Shown here: piece after piece, positions 11,144 to 18,899 of the stretch
Position numbering within the stretch: the first letter of the stretch is position 1
Layout of the letters: every line of letters starts with the position of its first letter
Source: Amycolatopsis cihanbeyliensis
Lineage (GTDB): Bacteria; Actinomycetota; Actinomycetes; Mycobacteriales; Pseudonocardiaceae
Direction: 5' to 3'
Assembly: GCF_006715045.1 (NCBI RefSeq)
Contig: NZ_VFML01000002.1
Location: forward strand, 248,001-312,000
Length of the DNA: 64,000 nucleotides
The notes under the pieces: generated by a model
Seen by the model: the letters and a program-made list of their open reading frames with translations, nothing else
What the model was told of the DNA's origin: nothing
Database searches by the model: none
Translations under genes and position numbers: made by a program

Positions 11144-12127
11144 ATGAACGTGTCCTCGCTCTCGTCACTCGTCGCCCGCCTGCCGTACCCCTCGACCGCG
11201 GCCCGGCGGGCCATCGCGATCGCCGCGATCGTCACCCAGGGCGGGATCGGGGTCACCGGTTCCGTCGTGCGGGTCACCGGCTCCGGCCTCGGCTGCCCGA
11301 CCTGGCCACAGTGCGTCTCCGGCAGCATGTTCCCGGTGGAGCATCCCGAGTACGCCGCGCTGAACCAGTGGATCGAGTTCGGCAACCGACTGCTGACCGG
11401 CGTGGTGATCCTGGTCGCGGCGCTGTGCGTGCTGGCGGCGTGGCGGATCAAGCTGGAGCAACCGAGCCGGGGGCGACTGCTCGCGCTCGCCTGGACCATG
11501 CCACTCGGCGTGGTCTCCCAGGCCGTGATCGGCGGGATCACGGTGCAGATGGAGCTGCTGTGGTGGACGGTGGCGCTCCACTTCCTTGCCTCGACCCCGC
11601 TGGTATGGCTGGCCGTGCTGCTGCACCGCGCGTTCCGCGAGGGGGACGAGCCGCCGCGGTGGCGGGTGCCGGTGGCCGGGCGTCGGCTGCTGGTCGCGCT
11701 CGTCGTCTCGCTGGGCTGCATCCTGGTGGCCGGGACCACGGTGACCGGGGCGGGTCCGCACGGCGGGGATCCGGACACGCCACGGCTACAGGCGCCGATC
11801 GAGACGCTCGCGCAGGTCCACGGCGGCTTCCTGGTGCTGTACCTGCTGGTGCTGGCGCTGTTCGGCCTGCTGCTGTGGCGGATCGGGGCCGGCGTGCGGC
11901 TGTGGAAGCCCTACGGCGTCACCTGGCTGGTCGCGCTGGCCCAGGGCGGCCTCGGCACGCTGCAGTACGCTCTCGGTGTCCCCGAGGCACTGGTCTCCTT
12001 CCACGTCCTCGGCTCCGCGCTGGTGATCGTCGCCACGGCCACGCTGTGGTGCGCCGCCCGCGACCGGGGTCCCGTCCCGACCCGGCCCGCGGCCCCGGCG
12101 GAAACCGAGCCCGCCACCGTCGGCTGA
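11144..12127 (+). CDS. ctaA: CtaA, heme A synthase (COX15 family)
   Basis: A 327-residue membrane enzyme that oxidises the C8 methyl of heme O to give heme A for cytochrome aa3 oxidase. The start of the first repeat shows GSVVRVTGSGLGCPTWPQC, with the conserved glycine-rich TGSGLGCP motif. Histidines in the membrane, for example in NQWIEFGNRLLTG, VALHFL, AQVHGGFLVLY and SFHVLGSA, fit heme ligation. Eight helices are expected. The ribosome binding site AGGAAA overlaps the permease stop. The partner heme O synthase ctaB lies seven kilobases away on the other strand. Confidence 0.93.
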   Translation: MNVSSLSSLVARLPYPSTAARRAIAIAAIVTQGGIGVTGSVVRVTGSGLGCPTWPQCVSGSMFPVEHPEYAALNQWIEFGNRLLTGVVILVAALCVLAAWRIKLEQPSRGRLLALAWTMPLGVVSQAVIGGITVQMELLWWTVALHFLASTPLVWLAVLLHRAFREGDEPPRWRVPVAGRRLLVALVVSLGCILVAGTTVTGAGPHGGDPDTPRLQAPIETLAQVHGGFLVLYLLVLALFGLLLWRIGAGVRLWKPYGVTWLVALAQGGLGTLQYALGVPEALVSFHVLGSALVIVATATLWCAARDRGPVPTRPAAPAETEPATVG

Positions 12128-12205
12128 GCGCCGGCAAGCAAGGCGTCATGCGGTCGTAAGACACGGGCGACATTCTCGCCAGCACCTGCGGTTAGGCTTG
12201 GCTTG

Positions 12206-12231
12206 CCGGACATGACGTCCCCGATGTCCGG
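12206..12231. promoter_or_regulatory. Inverted repeat upstream of the desaturase, candidate operator
   Basis: CCGGACAT (12206-12213) and ATGTCCGG (12224-12231) form perfect 8-bp arms around a 10-base centre. They lie 47 bases before the desaturase ATG. A TAGGCT hexamer (12193-12198) just upstream fits an actinobacterial -10. The repeat would therefore lie at or just after the transcription start, a usual place for a repressor site. The binding protein is unknown. Confidence 0.4.
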
Positions 12232-12277
12232 TTCGGTTTCGTTTACCCGTCCCCCCGATTCGAGGTCACACCGAACC

Positions 12278-13225
12278 ATGAGCGTCACATCCTCCCCTGC
12301 CGACCAGCGGAGCAACCCCAAACCCCTCGTCTCGGGCGAGCGTTCCGCCGCCCAGATGATCGTCCTGAAAACCTTCCTGCTGGTCCCGTTCGTCGCCTTG
12401 CTCGCGGCGATCCCGCTCGCGTGGGGATGGGGGATCCACTGGGTGGACGTGGTGCTTGCCATCGCCTTCTACACGATCGCGACGCTCGGGGTGACGGTCG
12501 GCTACCACCGCTACTTCACGCACGGGGCGTTCAAGGCCAGCCGCCCGTTGCGGATCGCGCTGGCTATCGCGGGCAGCATGGCGGTGCAGGGTTCGGTCAT
12601 CTTCTGGGTGGCCAGCCACCGGCGGCACCATGCCTTCGCCGACCGGGAGGGCGACCCGCACTCTCCGTGGCTGTTCGGCAGCTCGCCGGTCGCGCTGGCG
12701 CGCGGGTTCTGGCACGCGCACATGGGTTGGATGTTCCGGCGGGAGGTCACCAACTACGACCGGTTCGCCCCCGATCTGGTCGCCGACTCCGACCTGCGCA
12801 TGGTGAACCGCTACTTCGCGCTGTGGATCGTGCTCAGCCTCGGGCTGCCTGCCGCGCTCGGCGGGCTGCTCACCTGGTCGCTGTGGGGGGCGGTGACCGC
12901 GTTCTTCTGGGCGGGGCTGGTGCGGATCGCGTTCCTGCACCACGTGACCTGGTCGGTCAACTCGATCTGTCACATGGTCGGTTCCCGCCCGTTCGCCAGC
13001 AGGGACAAGGCGGCGAACTTCTGGCCGCTGGCGATCCTGTCCATGGGCGAGTCCTGGCACAATTCCCACCACGCTGACCCGACCTGCGCGCGGCACGGGG
13101 TGCTGCGTGGTCAGATCGACATCTCCGCCCGGCTGATCTGGCTGTTCGAGAAGTTCGGCTGGGCCCGCAACGTCCGCTGGCCCAAACCCGAACGCTTCGC
13201 CGCCAAACGCGTCACCCCGGCCTGA
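12278..13225 (+). CDS. Membrane acyl-CoA desaturase
   Basis: A 315-residue di-iron desaturase of the stearoyl-CoA delta-9 type, resembling mycobacterial DesA3. All three histidine boxes are visible: HRYFTH at 77-82, HRRHH at 114-118, and HNSHH near residue 265. Four hydrophobic helices are grouped as two hairpins around the second box. It introduces a cis double bond into saturated acyl-CoA using oxygen and an electron donor, tuning membrane lipids. I prefer the ATG at 12278. A TTG 25 codons earlier would extend it but places the operator-like repeat inside the gene. Confidence 0.9.
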   Translation: MSVTSSPADQRSNPKPLVSGERSAAQMIVLKTFLLVPFVALLAAIPLAWGWGIHWVDVVLAIAFYTIATLGVTVGYHRYFTHGAFKASRPLRIALAIAGSMAVQGSVIFWVASHRRHHAFADREGDPHSPWLFGSSPVALARGFWHAHMGWMFRREVTNYDRFAPDLVADSDLRMVNRYFALWIVLSLGLPAALGGLLTWSLWGAVTAFFWAGLVRIAFLHHVTWSVNSICHMVGSRPFASRDKAANFWPLAILSMGESWHNSHHADPTCARHGVLRGQIDISARLIWLFEKFGWARNVRWPKPERFAAKRVTPA

Positions 13226-13232
13226 CCACCAC

Positions 13233-14099
13233 CTAGAGCAGCTTCCGGACGGCGGAAGCGAAGCGCAGGGGCGCGGCGGCGTCGGCGTAGGAGAAGCCGA
13301 GCGAGGGCTCGGTGAGTTCCAGTTCGAGCAGGGCCGGCGCGCCCCCGGCGGTACGGACGAGGTCGATCCTGGCGTACAGCAGGTCGGCCCGGCGCAGCCC
13401 ACGCAGGTCACAGGCCGCGTCCAGCACGTCCTCGGCCAGCCGCCGGAAGCTCGGTTCCGGCTCGGCGACGCCGAGACGCTCGGAGCGATACAGCCCCGAT
13501 CCGTCCAGATCGGACCCGGTGAGCATCGCGCCCTTGGTGAACGAGTGCGAGTACACCCCGCCGAAGAACACCAGCGCCGTCTCGCCCTCGGAGTCCACAT
13601 GGGACTGGTACGGCTGGAGCAGGGCGGTGTGGCCCGCCGCGTGCAGGCCGACGAGGTGCTCGGCCGCGGCCTCGACCTCGCCCGCGGCGAACCGCGCGGC
13701 GCCGATCGAGCCGACCCCAATACTGGGCTTGAGCACGAACTCCGCGTCCGGCCAGTGCGGCGTTCCACCCGGCGAGACCAGCTCGGTGGGCACGATCGAC
13801 ACCCCGGCCCCGGCCAGGTCGGTCAGGTAGGCCTTGTCGGTGTTCCAGCGCACCATGCCGGCCGGGTTGCACAGTCTCGGCACCCGATCGCACCAGTCCA
13901 GGAACTCGGTGAGCCGGTCCGTGTAGTCCCAGGTCGCCCGCAGGATCGCCAGGCCGGACGAGAAGTCGGCCACCGGGTCGTCCCAGACCGCCCAGCGGGC
14001 CCGCACACCGAGGGCCTCGAGCGCGGGCAGCACCGCACTCTCGTCACCATCGCCCTCGGGAAGCTTGCGGCAACCGACCAGGATCGCCTCGGCGGTCAC
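13233..14099 (-). CDS. ATP-grasp domain protein
   Basis: A 288-residue protein with ATP-grasp features. The lysine-containing strand FVLKPSIGVGSIGA, followed by HTALLQPYQ, fits the ATP-binding lid. The acidic metal-binding strand ALLELELTEPSLGFS lies near the C terminus. Such enzymes ligate a carboxylate to an amine or thiol by an acyl-phosphate. The N-terminal part with ILRATWDYTDR resembles the group that includes the cycloserine enzyme DcsG and related uncharacterised proteins. Its start overlaps the stop of the 106-residue gene by four bases, so the two are coupled. The substrate is unknown. Confidence 0.8.
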   Translation of the reverse strand: MTAEAILVGCRKLPEGDGDESAVLPALEALGVRARWAVWDDPVADFSSGLAILRATWDYTDRLTEFLDWCDRVPRLCNPAGMVRWNTDKAYLTDLAGAGVSIVPTELVSPGGTPHWPDAEFVLKPSIGVGSIGAARFAAGEVEAAAEHLVGLHAAGHTALLQPYQSHVDSEGETALVFFGGVYSHSFTKGAMLTGSDLDGSGLYRSERLGVAEPEPSFRRLAEDVLDAACDLRGLRRADLLYARIDLVRTAGGAPALLELELTEPSLGFSYADAAAPLRFASAVRKLL

Positions 14100-14416
14100 G
14101 CTCGCGTCCAGGAGGCGGCCATCCGGCGGCGGTGCCTGGCGCCGATCTCGGTGGCGTTGACCGTGTCCGCGTCCCAGCTCGACAGCTCGAGGTCGGCCAC
14201 CGCAGCCACCAGCGCCTCGCCGGTGGCCGGTCCGGGCACGACGATGTCGCCGAGGGCGCCGTCGTCGCCCACCAGCACCACCCTGGCGCCGCCGCGTCCG
14301 ACGTGCTCCACCACGGCGCGGGACGGCGTCCCGTGCCGGGCGACGAACTGCCGAGCTGCCGCGAGCTGGCGGCGGGTCGGCTCCGGGGTCTTCTCGGTCT
14401 CCTCCGTGTCAGCCAC
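14096..14416 (-). CDS. Small uncharacterised protein coupled to the ATP-grasp gene
   Basis: A 106-residue protein with a charged N terminus and a mixed alpha/beta region that includes GGARVVLVGDDGALGDIVVPG. No signal peptide or membrane helix is present, and I do not recognise a named family. Its stop overlaps the ATP-grasp start in an ATGA. The two probably form a two-gene unit read from the 14417-14533 gap. Codon use matches its neighbours, which supports it as a real gene. Confidence 0.7.
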   Translation of the reverse strand: MADTEETEKTPEPTRRQLAAARQFVARHGTPSRAVVEHVGRGGARVVLVGDDGALGDIVVPGPATGEALVAAVADLELSSWDADTVNATEIGARHRRRMAASWTRA

Positions 14417-14533
14417 GAGGCGAGTCTAAGGGGCACCGACCCCGGGATGTGGAACATCGTGGCCCCGGCCATAGTTGTCACCGGCGGCCACGACGGCAGC
14501 AGGTAACAGGCAGGCAGCAGGCAAGGAGGAGAT

Positions 14534-15505
14534 ATGCCCACGGCAGTACGCGTCCGGCAGCACGGTGGCCCCGAGGTACTCGAGGTGGCCGAGGTCGACA
14601 CTGCGGCGCCCGGGCCCGGTGAGCTGACGATCGACGTGGCCGCCGCGGGGGTCAACTACATCGACACGTACCTGCGTAGCGGTGTCTACCCGCACGACCT
14701 GCCGTTCACCCTCGGCCAGGAGGGCGCGGGCAGGGTCAGCGCCGTGGGCGGCGAGGTCCGCGAGTTCGCGGTGGGTGACCGCGTCGCCTGGCAGGGAGCG
14801 CTCGGTGGCTACGCGCGGCAGGCGGTGATCCCCGCCGGGGCGGCGGTTCGCGTCCCGGACGGGGTGTCCGACGAGGTCGCGGCGGCGGTGATGTTGCAGG
14901 GGATGACCGCGCATTACCTGGTGGCCTCCACCTACCCCGTCCAGCCGGGCGACACGGTGCTGGTGCACGCGGCCGCCGGTGGGGTCGGTCTGCTGCTGGT
15001 CCAGCTTGCCAGGGCCCGCGGCGCGCGGGTGCTGGGCACGGTGTCCACCGCCGAGAAGGAACGGCTGGCCCGCGAGGCCGGCGCCGACGAGGTGATCCGC
15101 TACACCGAGGTCGACTTCGCGGAGCAGGTGCGGAGGTTGACCGGCGGCGAGGGGGTCGCCGCCGCCTACGACGGGGTCGGCAGGTCCACGGTGGACGGCA
15201 GCCTGGCCAGCCTCCGGCCGCGCGGCATGCTGGCACTGTTCGGCGCGGCGAGCGGTCCCGTGCCGCCGCTGGACCCGCAGCGGCTCAACGCGGCCGGTTC
15301 GGTGTTCCTGACCCGGCCCTCCCTGCCGCACTACACCGCCACCCGCGCGGAGCTGGACTGGCGAGCGCGCGAGATATTCGACGCGGTGACCAGCGGCTCG
15401 CTGCACGTCCGGATCGGCGCCAGCTACCCGCTTTCCGAGGCCCGCAGGGCACACGAGGACCTGGAGGGCCGCCGCACCACCGGCAAGCTCCTCCTGCTCC
15501 CCTGA
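14534..15505 (+). CDS. qor: NADPH:quinone oxidoreductase (zeta-crystallin type MDR)
   Basis: A 323-residue medium-chain dehydrogenase/reductase without the structural zinc site. The N-terminal GroES-like domain carries GVNYIDTYLRSGVYP. The Rossmann domain has the nucleotide loop HAAAGGVGLLLVQLA and the segment LGTVSTAEKERLAREAGADEVI. This matches two-electron quinone reductase from the Qor group, which limits redox cycling. A strong AAGGAGGAG ribosome binding site (14522-14530) supports the ATG. The same gene (Rv1454c) occupies the equivalent place near ctaA and ctaB in M. tuberculosis. Confidence 0.92.
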   Translation: MPTAVRVRQHGGPEVLEVAEVDTAAPGPGELTIDVAAAGVNYIDTYLRSGVYPHDLPFTLGQEGAGRVSAVGGEVREFAVGDRVAWQGALGGYARQAVIPAGAAVRVPDGVSDEVAAAVMLQGMTAHYLVASTYPVQPGDTVLVHAAAGGVGLLLVQLARARGARVLGTVSTAEKERLAREAGADEVIRYTEVDFAEQVRRLTGGEGVAAAYDGVGRSTVDGSLASLRPRGMLALFGAASGPVPPLDPQRLNAAGSVFLTRPSLPHYTATRAELDWRAREIFDAVTSGSLHVRIGASYPLSEARRAHEDLEGRRTTGKLLLLP

Positions 15506-15517
15506 ACCACCTCGGCG

Positions 15518-16123
15518 TCAGCCGGAGACGCTGACGGCGTCGACGACGAAGACGAGGGTGTCCTGGGCCAGCGGGTGGTTCGGCTGGTTGCCGTAGGCCA
15601 TGTCCGCGGGCACGACCAGCAGCCTGCGGCCGCCCTCCTTCAGGCCGAGCAGGCCCTCGTCCCAGCCGCTGATGACCTCGCCGTTGCCGACCGTCAACGC
15701 GAACGGTTGCTTGCCGAAGGAGGTGTCCTTCTCCTGTCGGTCCGCCCAGGTGAGCAGCAGGTAGTCCATCTCGACCTGGCTGCCCTGGGTGATCTCGGGG
15801 CCGTCGCCCTCGCTGAGGTCCTCGGTGAGCAGCTCGGACGGCGGTGCGCAGTTGCCCGGGATGGTGATCTCCGGCTTGGCACCGAACTCCCCGGACACCT
15901 CGATGTCCTCGGCGGTGCACTCGGGGCCCTGGTCGCCGGGCGAGGTCGTGACGCTGCCCTCGGTCCGATCCGGTTCCTCCGAAGCCCCGGAGGACTGGGC
16001 GATGTGTGTCGGTGTCGGATCGCTGCCCGGGGGCTGGTCCGAGGGCTCCTCCGTGGACGGTGAACACGCACCGAGTGCGACTGCGGCGACCGCCGCGACC
16101 ATGATCGTGCCAGCTTTGCGCAT
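15518..16123 (-). CDS. FKBP-type peptidyl-prolyl isomerase, lipoprotein
   Basis: A 201-residue exported protein. A short basic signal with a hydrophobic run ends in the lipobox LGAC, with Cys20 as the lipidated residue. A Ser/Pro/Asp/Glu-rich linker covers residues 21-75. The C-terminal FKBP domain shows VISGWDEGLLGLKEGGRRLLVVP and YGNQ, the usual active-site region. It should sit on the outer face of the membrane and assist folding of secreted proteins. I chose the ATG at 16123 because it places the signal peptide at the N terminus; a longer frame reaches 16189. Its stop is 12 bases from that of the convergent qor gene. Confidence 0.88.
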   Translation of the reverse strand: MRKAGTIMVAAVAAVALGACSPSTEEPSDQPPGSDPTPTHIAQSSGASEEPDRTEGSVTTSPGDQGPECTAEDIEVSGEFGAKPEITIPGNCAPPSELLTEDLSEGDGPEITQGSQVEMDYLLLTWADRQEKDTSFGKQPFALTVGNGEVISGWDEGLLGLKEGGRRLLVVPADMAYGNQPNHPLAQDTLVFVVDAVSVSG

Positions 16124-16133
16124 GGCGCCAACC

Positions 16134-18479
16134 TTAACCGGGCGCCGACCCGCCGTTCGCCGGACCCGACATCGGCACCGGCTCCGCACCGGTGTGCAGG
16201 ATGCCGAGCCGCTGGGTGGCCCGGGTGAGCGCCACGTACAGGTCGTTCAGGCCGTTCGGTGACTCGGCGACGATCTCGTCCGGGGACACCAGCACCACCG
16301 CGTCGAACTCGAGGCCCTTGGCCAGCTCCACGGTCAGCAGGGACAGCCGCGCGTCCTGCTCCTCCGGTGCGGGCAGCAGGTCGTCCAGTGCCGTGCCCAG
16401 CGGTTCCAGCAGGGAGGCGGGGCACAGCACGGCGACCGTGCCACCGTCGGCCGCGACCAGTTCCCGCTCGGCCAGGCCGCGAATGCCTTCGGGCACCTCG
16501 GCGACGTCCAGGCGACGCTGCCACGGCACCATCCCGGACTCGCGGACCGAGGTCGGCACCGCCAGGTCCGGATTCGCCGCGGCGAGCACCCGCGCGGCCA
16601 CGTCCATGATCTCGGCAGGCGTGCGGTAGTTCACGGTCAGCTCGCGCAGCCGCCACCGGTCCTCGACATAAGGTCGCAGCACCTCGGCCCAGGACGAGGT
16701 GCCGGCGGCCGAGCCGGTCTGCGCGACATCACCGACCACGGTCATGGACCGGCTCGGGCACCGCCGCATCAGTAGCCGCCATGCCATCGCGGACAGCTCC
16801 TGCGCCTCGTCCACGATCACGTGCCCGAAGGTCCAGGTCCGGTCCCGCGCGGCCCGCTCAGCCGCGGTCAGCTCGCCGCTTCGCTGCTGCCGTTCGGCCA
16901 GCAGCTCGGCGTCCAGCACGTCCCTGACCCGCAGGACCTCCTCGTCGATGATCTCCTCGTCCTGTTCCAGGACGTGCAGCACGCCCTCGGCGTACGCGCG
17001 TTCCTCGCGTTCCCGCTGCTCGCGCCGCGCCTTCGCCTCGGTGTCGTCCACCCCGAGCAGCTCGGCGAGCTCGTCCAGCAGCGGGACGTCCGCGGGGGTC
17101 CAGTACGAACCGGGCGCGCGGAGCAGCGACTCGCGTTCCGCCGCCGTGAGGTGGCCCGCGGCCGCGCTCGCCAGCCGGTCGGCCGAGCCGTAGAGGTCGC
17201 CCAGCAACTCCGGTGGGCCGAGCTTGGGCCACAGCCGGTCGAACGCGGCCCGCACGCCTCCGTCCTCGGCCAGTTCCGCGCGAATGGTGGCCAGGTCCTG
17301 CGCGTCCAGCACCTCGGCGTCCGGGGTCTCGTCCTCGGTCAGCGCGATCTCCGGCAGGCCCTCGAACACGTTGTCCTCGGTCCGCTGCGCGGACTGCCGG
17401 GTGAGCTCGTCCAGCAGGATGTCCACGAACACCCGCCGGGCGAGATTGTGCGGCCTGCGGGTCTCCCTTGCCTTCTGGCGCGCCCGCTCGCAGGGTTCCC
17501 GTTCCAGGGTCAGTATCTCGCCGTCGACCTCGATCTCCAGCACGGGGTCGGGCACCTGTTGCCGGTCGGCGACGGCCTGCTCCAGCACCTCGACCATGCA
17601 CGGGCGGCCCTTGATCTCGGTCGCCTCCCTGCTGTCCTCGCCCAGCGCGGTCAGGCCCGGGTACAGCTCCCCCACGGTGGCCAGCAGCACGCCGGTCTCC
17701 CCCAGCGAGGGCAGCACCTGCCCGATGTAGCGCAGGAAGGTGCTGTTCGGGCCGACCACGAGGACGCCTCGGCTGGTGAGCTGTTCCCGGTAGGTGTAGA
17801 GCAGGTAGGCGGCGCGGTGCAGGGCCACGGCGGTCTTGCCGGTGCCTGGACCGCCCTGCACGACCAGCACGCCGTTCAACCCGGACCGGATGATCTGGTC
17901 CTGCTCGGCCTGGATCGTGGCGACGATGTCGGCCATCTCGCCGGTCCGCCTGCGCTCCAGCGCGGCGAGTAGCGCGGCTTCACCGGCCAGCCCGAGGTCA
18001 TGGCCCTGGTCGGCCGCGTTCAGGTCGAGGATCTCGTCGTCGACCCCGACCACCTTGCGGCTGAGTGTGCGAATGTGCCTTCGCCTGCGCACCCCGTCCG
18101 GCGAGGCGGCCGTGGCCAGGTAGAACGGCCGGGCCACCGGGGCGCGCCAGTCCACCAGCAGCGGCTGGTAGTCGTCCTCCTCGTCGAAAAGGCCGAGCCT
18201 TCCGATATGCACGGGCTCGTCGTGCTCGAAGTCGAGCCGGCCGAAGCACAGCCCCTGCTCCACCGAGTTGAGCTGGGAGAGACGCTCGGTGTAGGTGGTC
18301 GCGGCGGTGTCCCGTTCGGCCCGAGCCTGCGGTGGACCGCCCGACTGCCGCAGCGCATCGGTGAGCCGGGCCTGCGCGGTCTCGCGTTCGGTGTCGAGCT
18401 TGGCGTACAGCAGCGTGAGGTAGTCCTGCTCCGCTGCGATCTCCTCGGTGCTGTCCTGATCCCGGTCGGACGGGGACAC
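16134..18479 (-). CDS. HelD/HelR-type RNA polymerase-associated helicase-like ATPase
   Basis: About 781 residues of a UvrD/Rep-like superfamily 1 protein. Residues 12-80 form an N-terminal coiled coil beginning EEIAAEQDYLTLLYAKLD, as in HelD. Walker A is GGPGTGKT at 209-216. Walker B and motif III appear as HVIVDEAQELSAMAW and VVGDVAQTGS. Motif VI, EFDAVVLVSPDEI with YVALTRATQRL, closes the protein. HelD proteins dissociate stalled RNA polymerase, and the HelR subgroup protects it from rifamycins. I use a GTG at 18479. TTG codons just upstream and a long frame to 18701 are alternatives. Confidence 0.85.
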   Translation of the reverse strand: MSPSDRDQDSTEEIAAEQDYLTLLYAKLDTERETAQARLTDALRQSGGPPQARAERDTAATTYTERLSQLNSVEQGLCFGRLDFEHDEPVHIGRLGLFDEEDDYQPLLVDWRAPVARPFYLATAASPDGVRRRRHIRTLSRKVVGVDDEILDLNAADQGHDLGLAGEAALLAALERRRTGEMADIVATIQAEQDQIIRSGLNGVLVVQGGPGTGKTAVALHRAAYLLYTYREQLTSRGVLVVGPNSTFLRYIGQVLPSLGETGVLLATVGELYPGLTALGEDSREATEIKGRPCMVEVLEQAVADRQQVPDPVLEIEVDGEILTLEREPCERARQKARETRRPHNLARRVFVDILLDELTRQSAQRTEDNVFEGLPEIALTEDETPDAEVLDAQDLATIRAELAEDGGVRAAFDRLWPKLGPPELLGDLYGSADRLASAAAGHLTAAERESLLRAPGSYWTPADVPLLDELAELLGVDDTEAKARREQREREERAYAEGVLHVLEQDEEIIDEEVLRVRDVLDAELLAERQQRSGELTAAERAARDRTWTFGHVIVDEAQELSAMAWRLLMRRCPSRSMTVVGDVAQTGSAAGTSSWAEVLRPYVEDRWRLRELTVNYRTPAEIMDVAARVLAAANPDLAVPTSVRESGMVPWQRRLDVAEVPEGIRGLAERELVAADGGTVAVLCPASLLEPLGTALDDLLPAPEEQDARLSLLTVELAKGLEFDAVVLVSPDEIVAESPNGLNDLYVALTRATQRLGILHTGAEPVPMSGPANGGSAPG

Positions 18480-18702
18480 TGACAAGGGCAACCCACTTTC
18501 GGGTCGGGAGATTGATCGGCCGAGTGCACCAACGTCGCAGGCCACGCCGATGTTCCCGGCTGGGGCCGGAAGTTCAGGACCGCGGCGTCCGCGGGAACGC
18601 GGTCCAGGAGGAGGCCGGGAAGCGCAACGGTGCAGTGGGGAGACTCGACATGTCCCTATGTTCTCACGCAGCCACGGCCGCGGCGTCATGATCAACTCCA
18701 CC

Positions 18703-18732
18703 GACTTCGGCGCCGTCGACGGCGCCGAAGTC
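18703..18732. repeat. Perfect 30-bp palindrome downstream of ctaB
   Basis: The left half is GACTTCGGCGCCGTC and the right half is its exact reverse complement, with no mismatch over 30 bases. On the minus strand it lies about 170 bases after the ctaB stop and 220 bases before helD. RNA from either strand would form a stem of about 13 pairs. It could be a factor-dependent or U-less terminator, or a protein-binding site. No T-run follows. Confidence 0.6.
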
Positions 18733-18753
18733 CCGCTAGGTGACGTCCACGAA

Positions 18754-18890
18754 CGGCAAACGGGCGTACGTGAGCAGCCAACTCACGCGCGTGGGGAGCA
18801 AACACGCTTACATGAGCGGCCAACACGCCCGGGCCGGCGTGTTGGCCGTCGGCGTAGGCGAGTTGGCTGTTTGCGTACGGCCAACAGGCG
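18754..18890. repeat. 21-nt-period repeat array, locus A (ctaB-helD gap)
   Basis: Four direct units of 21 bases begin at 18754, 18775, 18796 and 18817, with the core CGGCCAACACGCGTACGTGAG varied. From 18836 the units turn into the reverse orientation and then back again near 18869. The gap from 18480 to 18899 has no gene. It holds this array, the 30-bp palindrome, and the upstream region of helD. The same unit recurs at 28335 and 60815. Confidence 0.8.
18817..18848 (-). terminator. Hairpin formed by inverted repeat units, likely ctaB terminator
   Basis: A direct unit and an inverted unit meet here. The arm CGGCCAACACGCC (18817-18829) pairs perfectly with GGCGTGTTGGCCG (18836-18848) across a six-base loop. 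It starts 51 bases after the ctaB stop in the direction of ctaB transcription. A 13-bp GC-rich stem without a U-tract is common at actinobacterial gene ends. Confidence 0.5.
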
Positions 18891-18899
18891 GCCGGTGGG

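Noticed and set aside
13233..14416. A graspetide (RiPP) gene pair formed by the ATP-grasp gene and its small neighbour
   Set aside because: The small protein is 106 residues without a Thr/Glu-rich core repeat, and the ATP-grasp looks closer to DcsG-like proteins than to MdnC-like ligases.
18480..18700. Rifamycin-associated element upstream of the HelD gene
   Set aside because: No 19-bp inverted repeat of the expected form was found; only the unrelated 30-bp palindrome is present further away.
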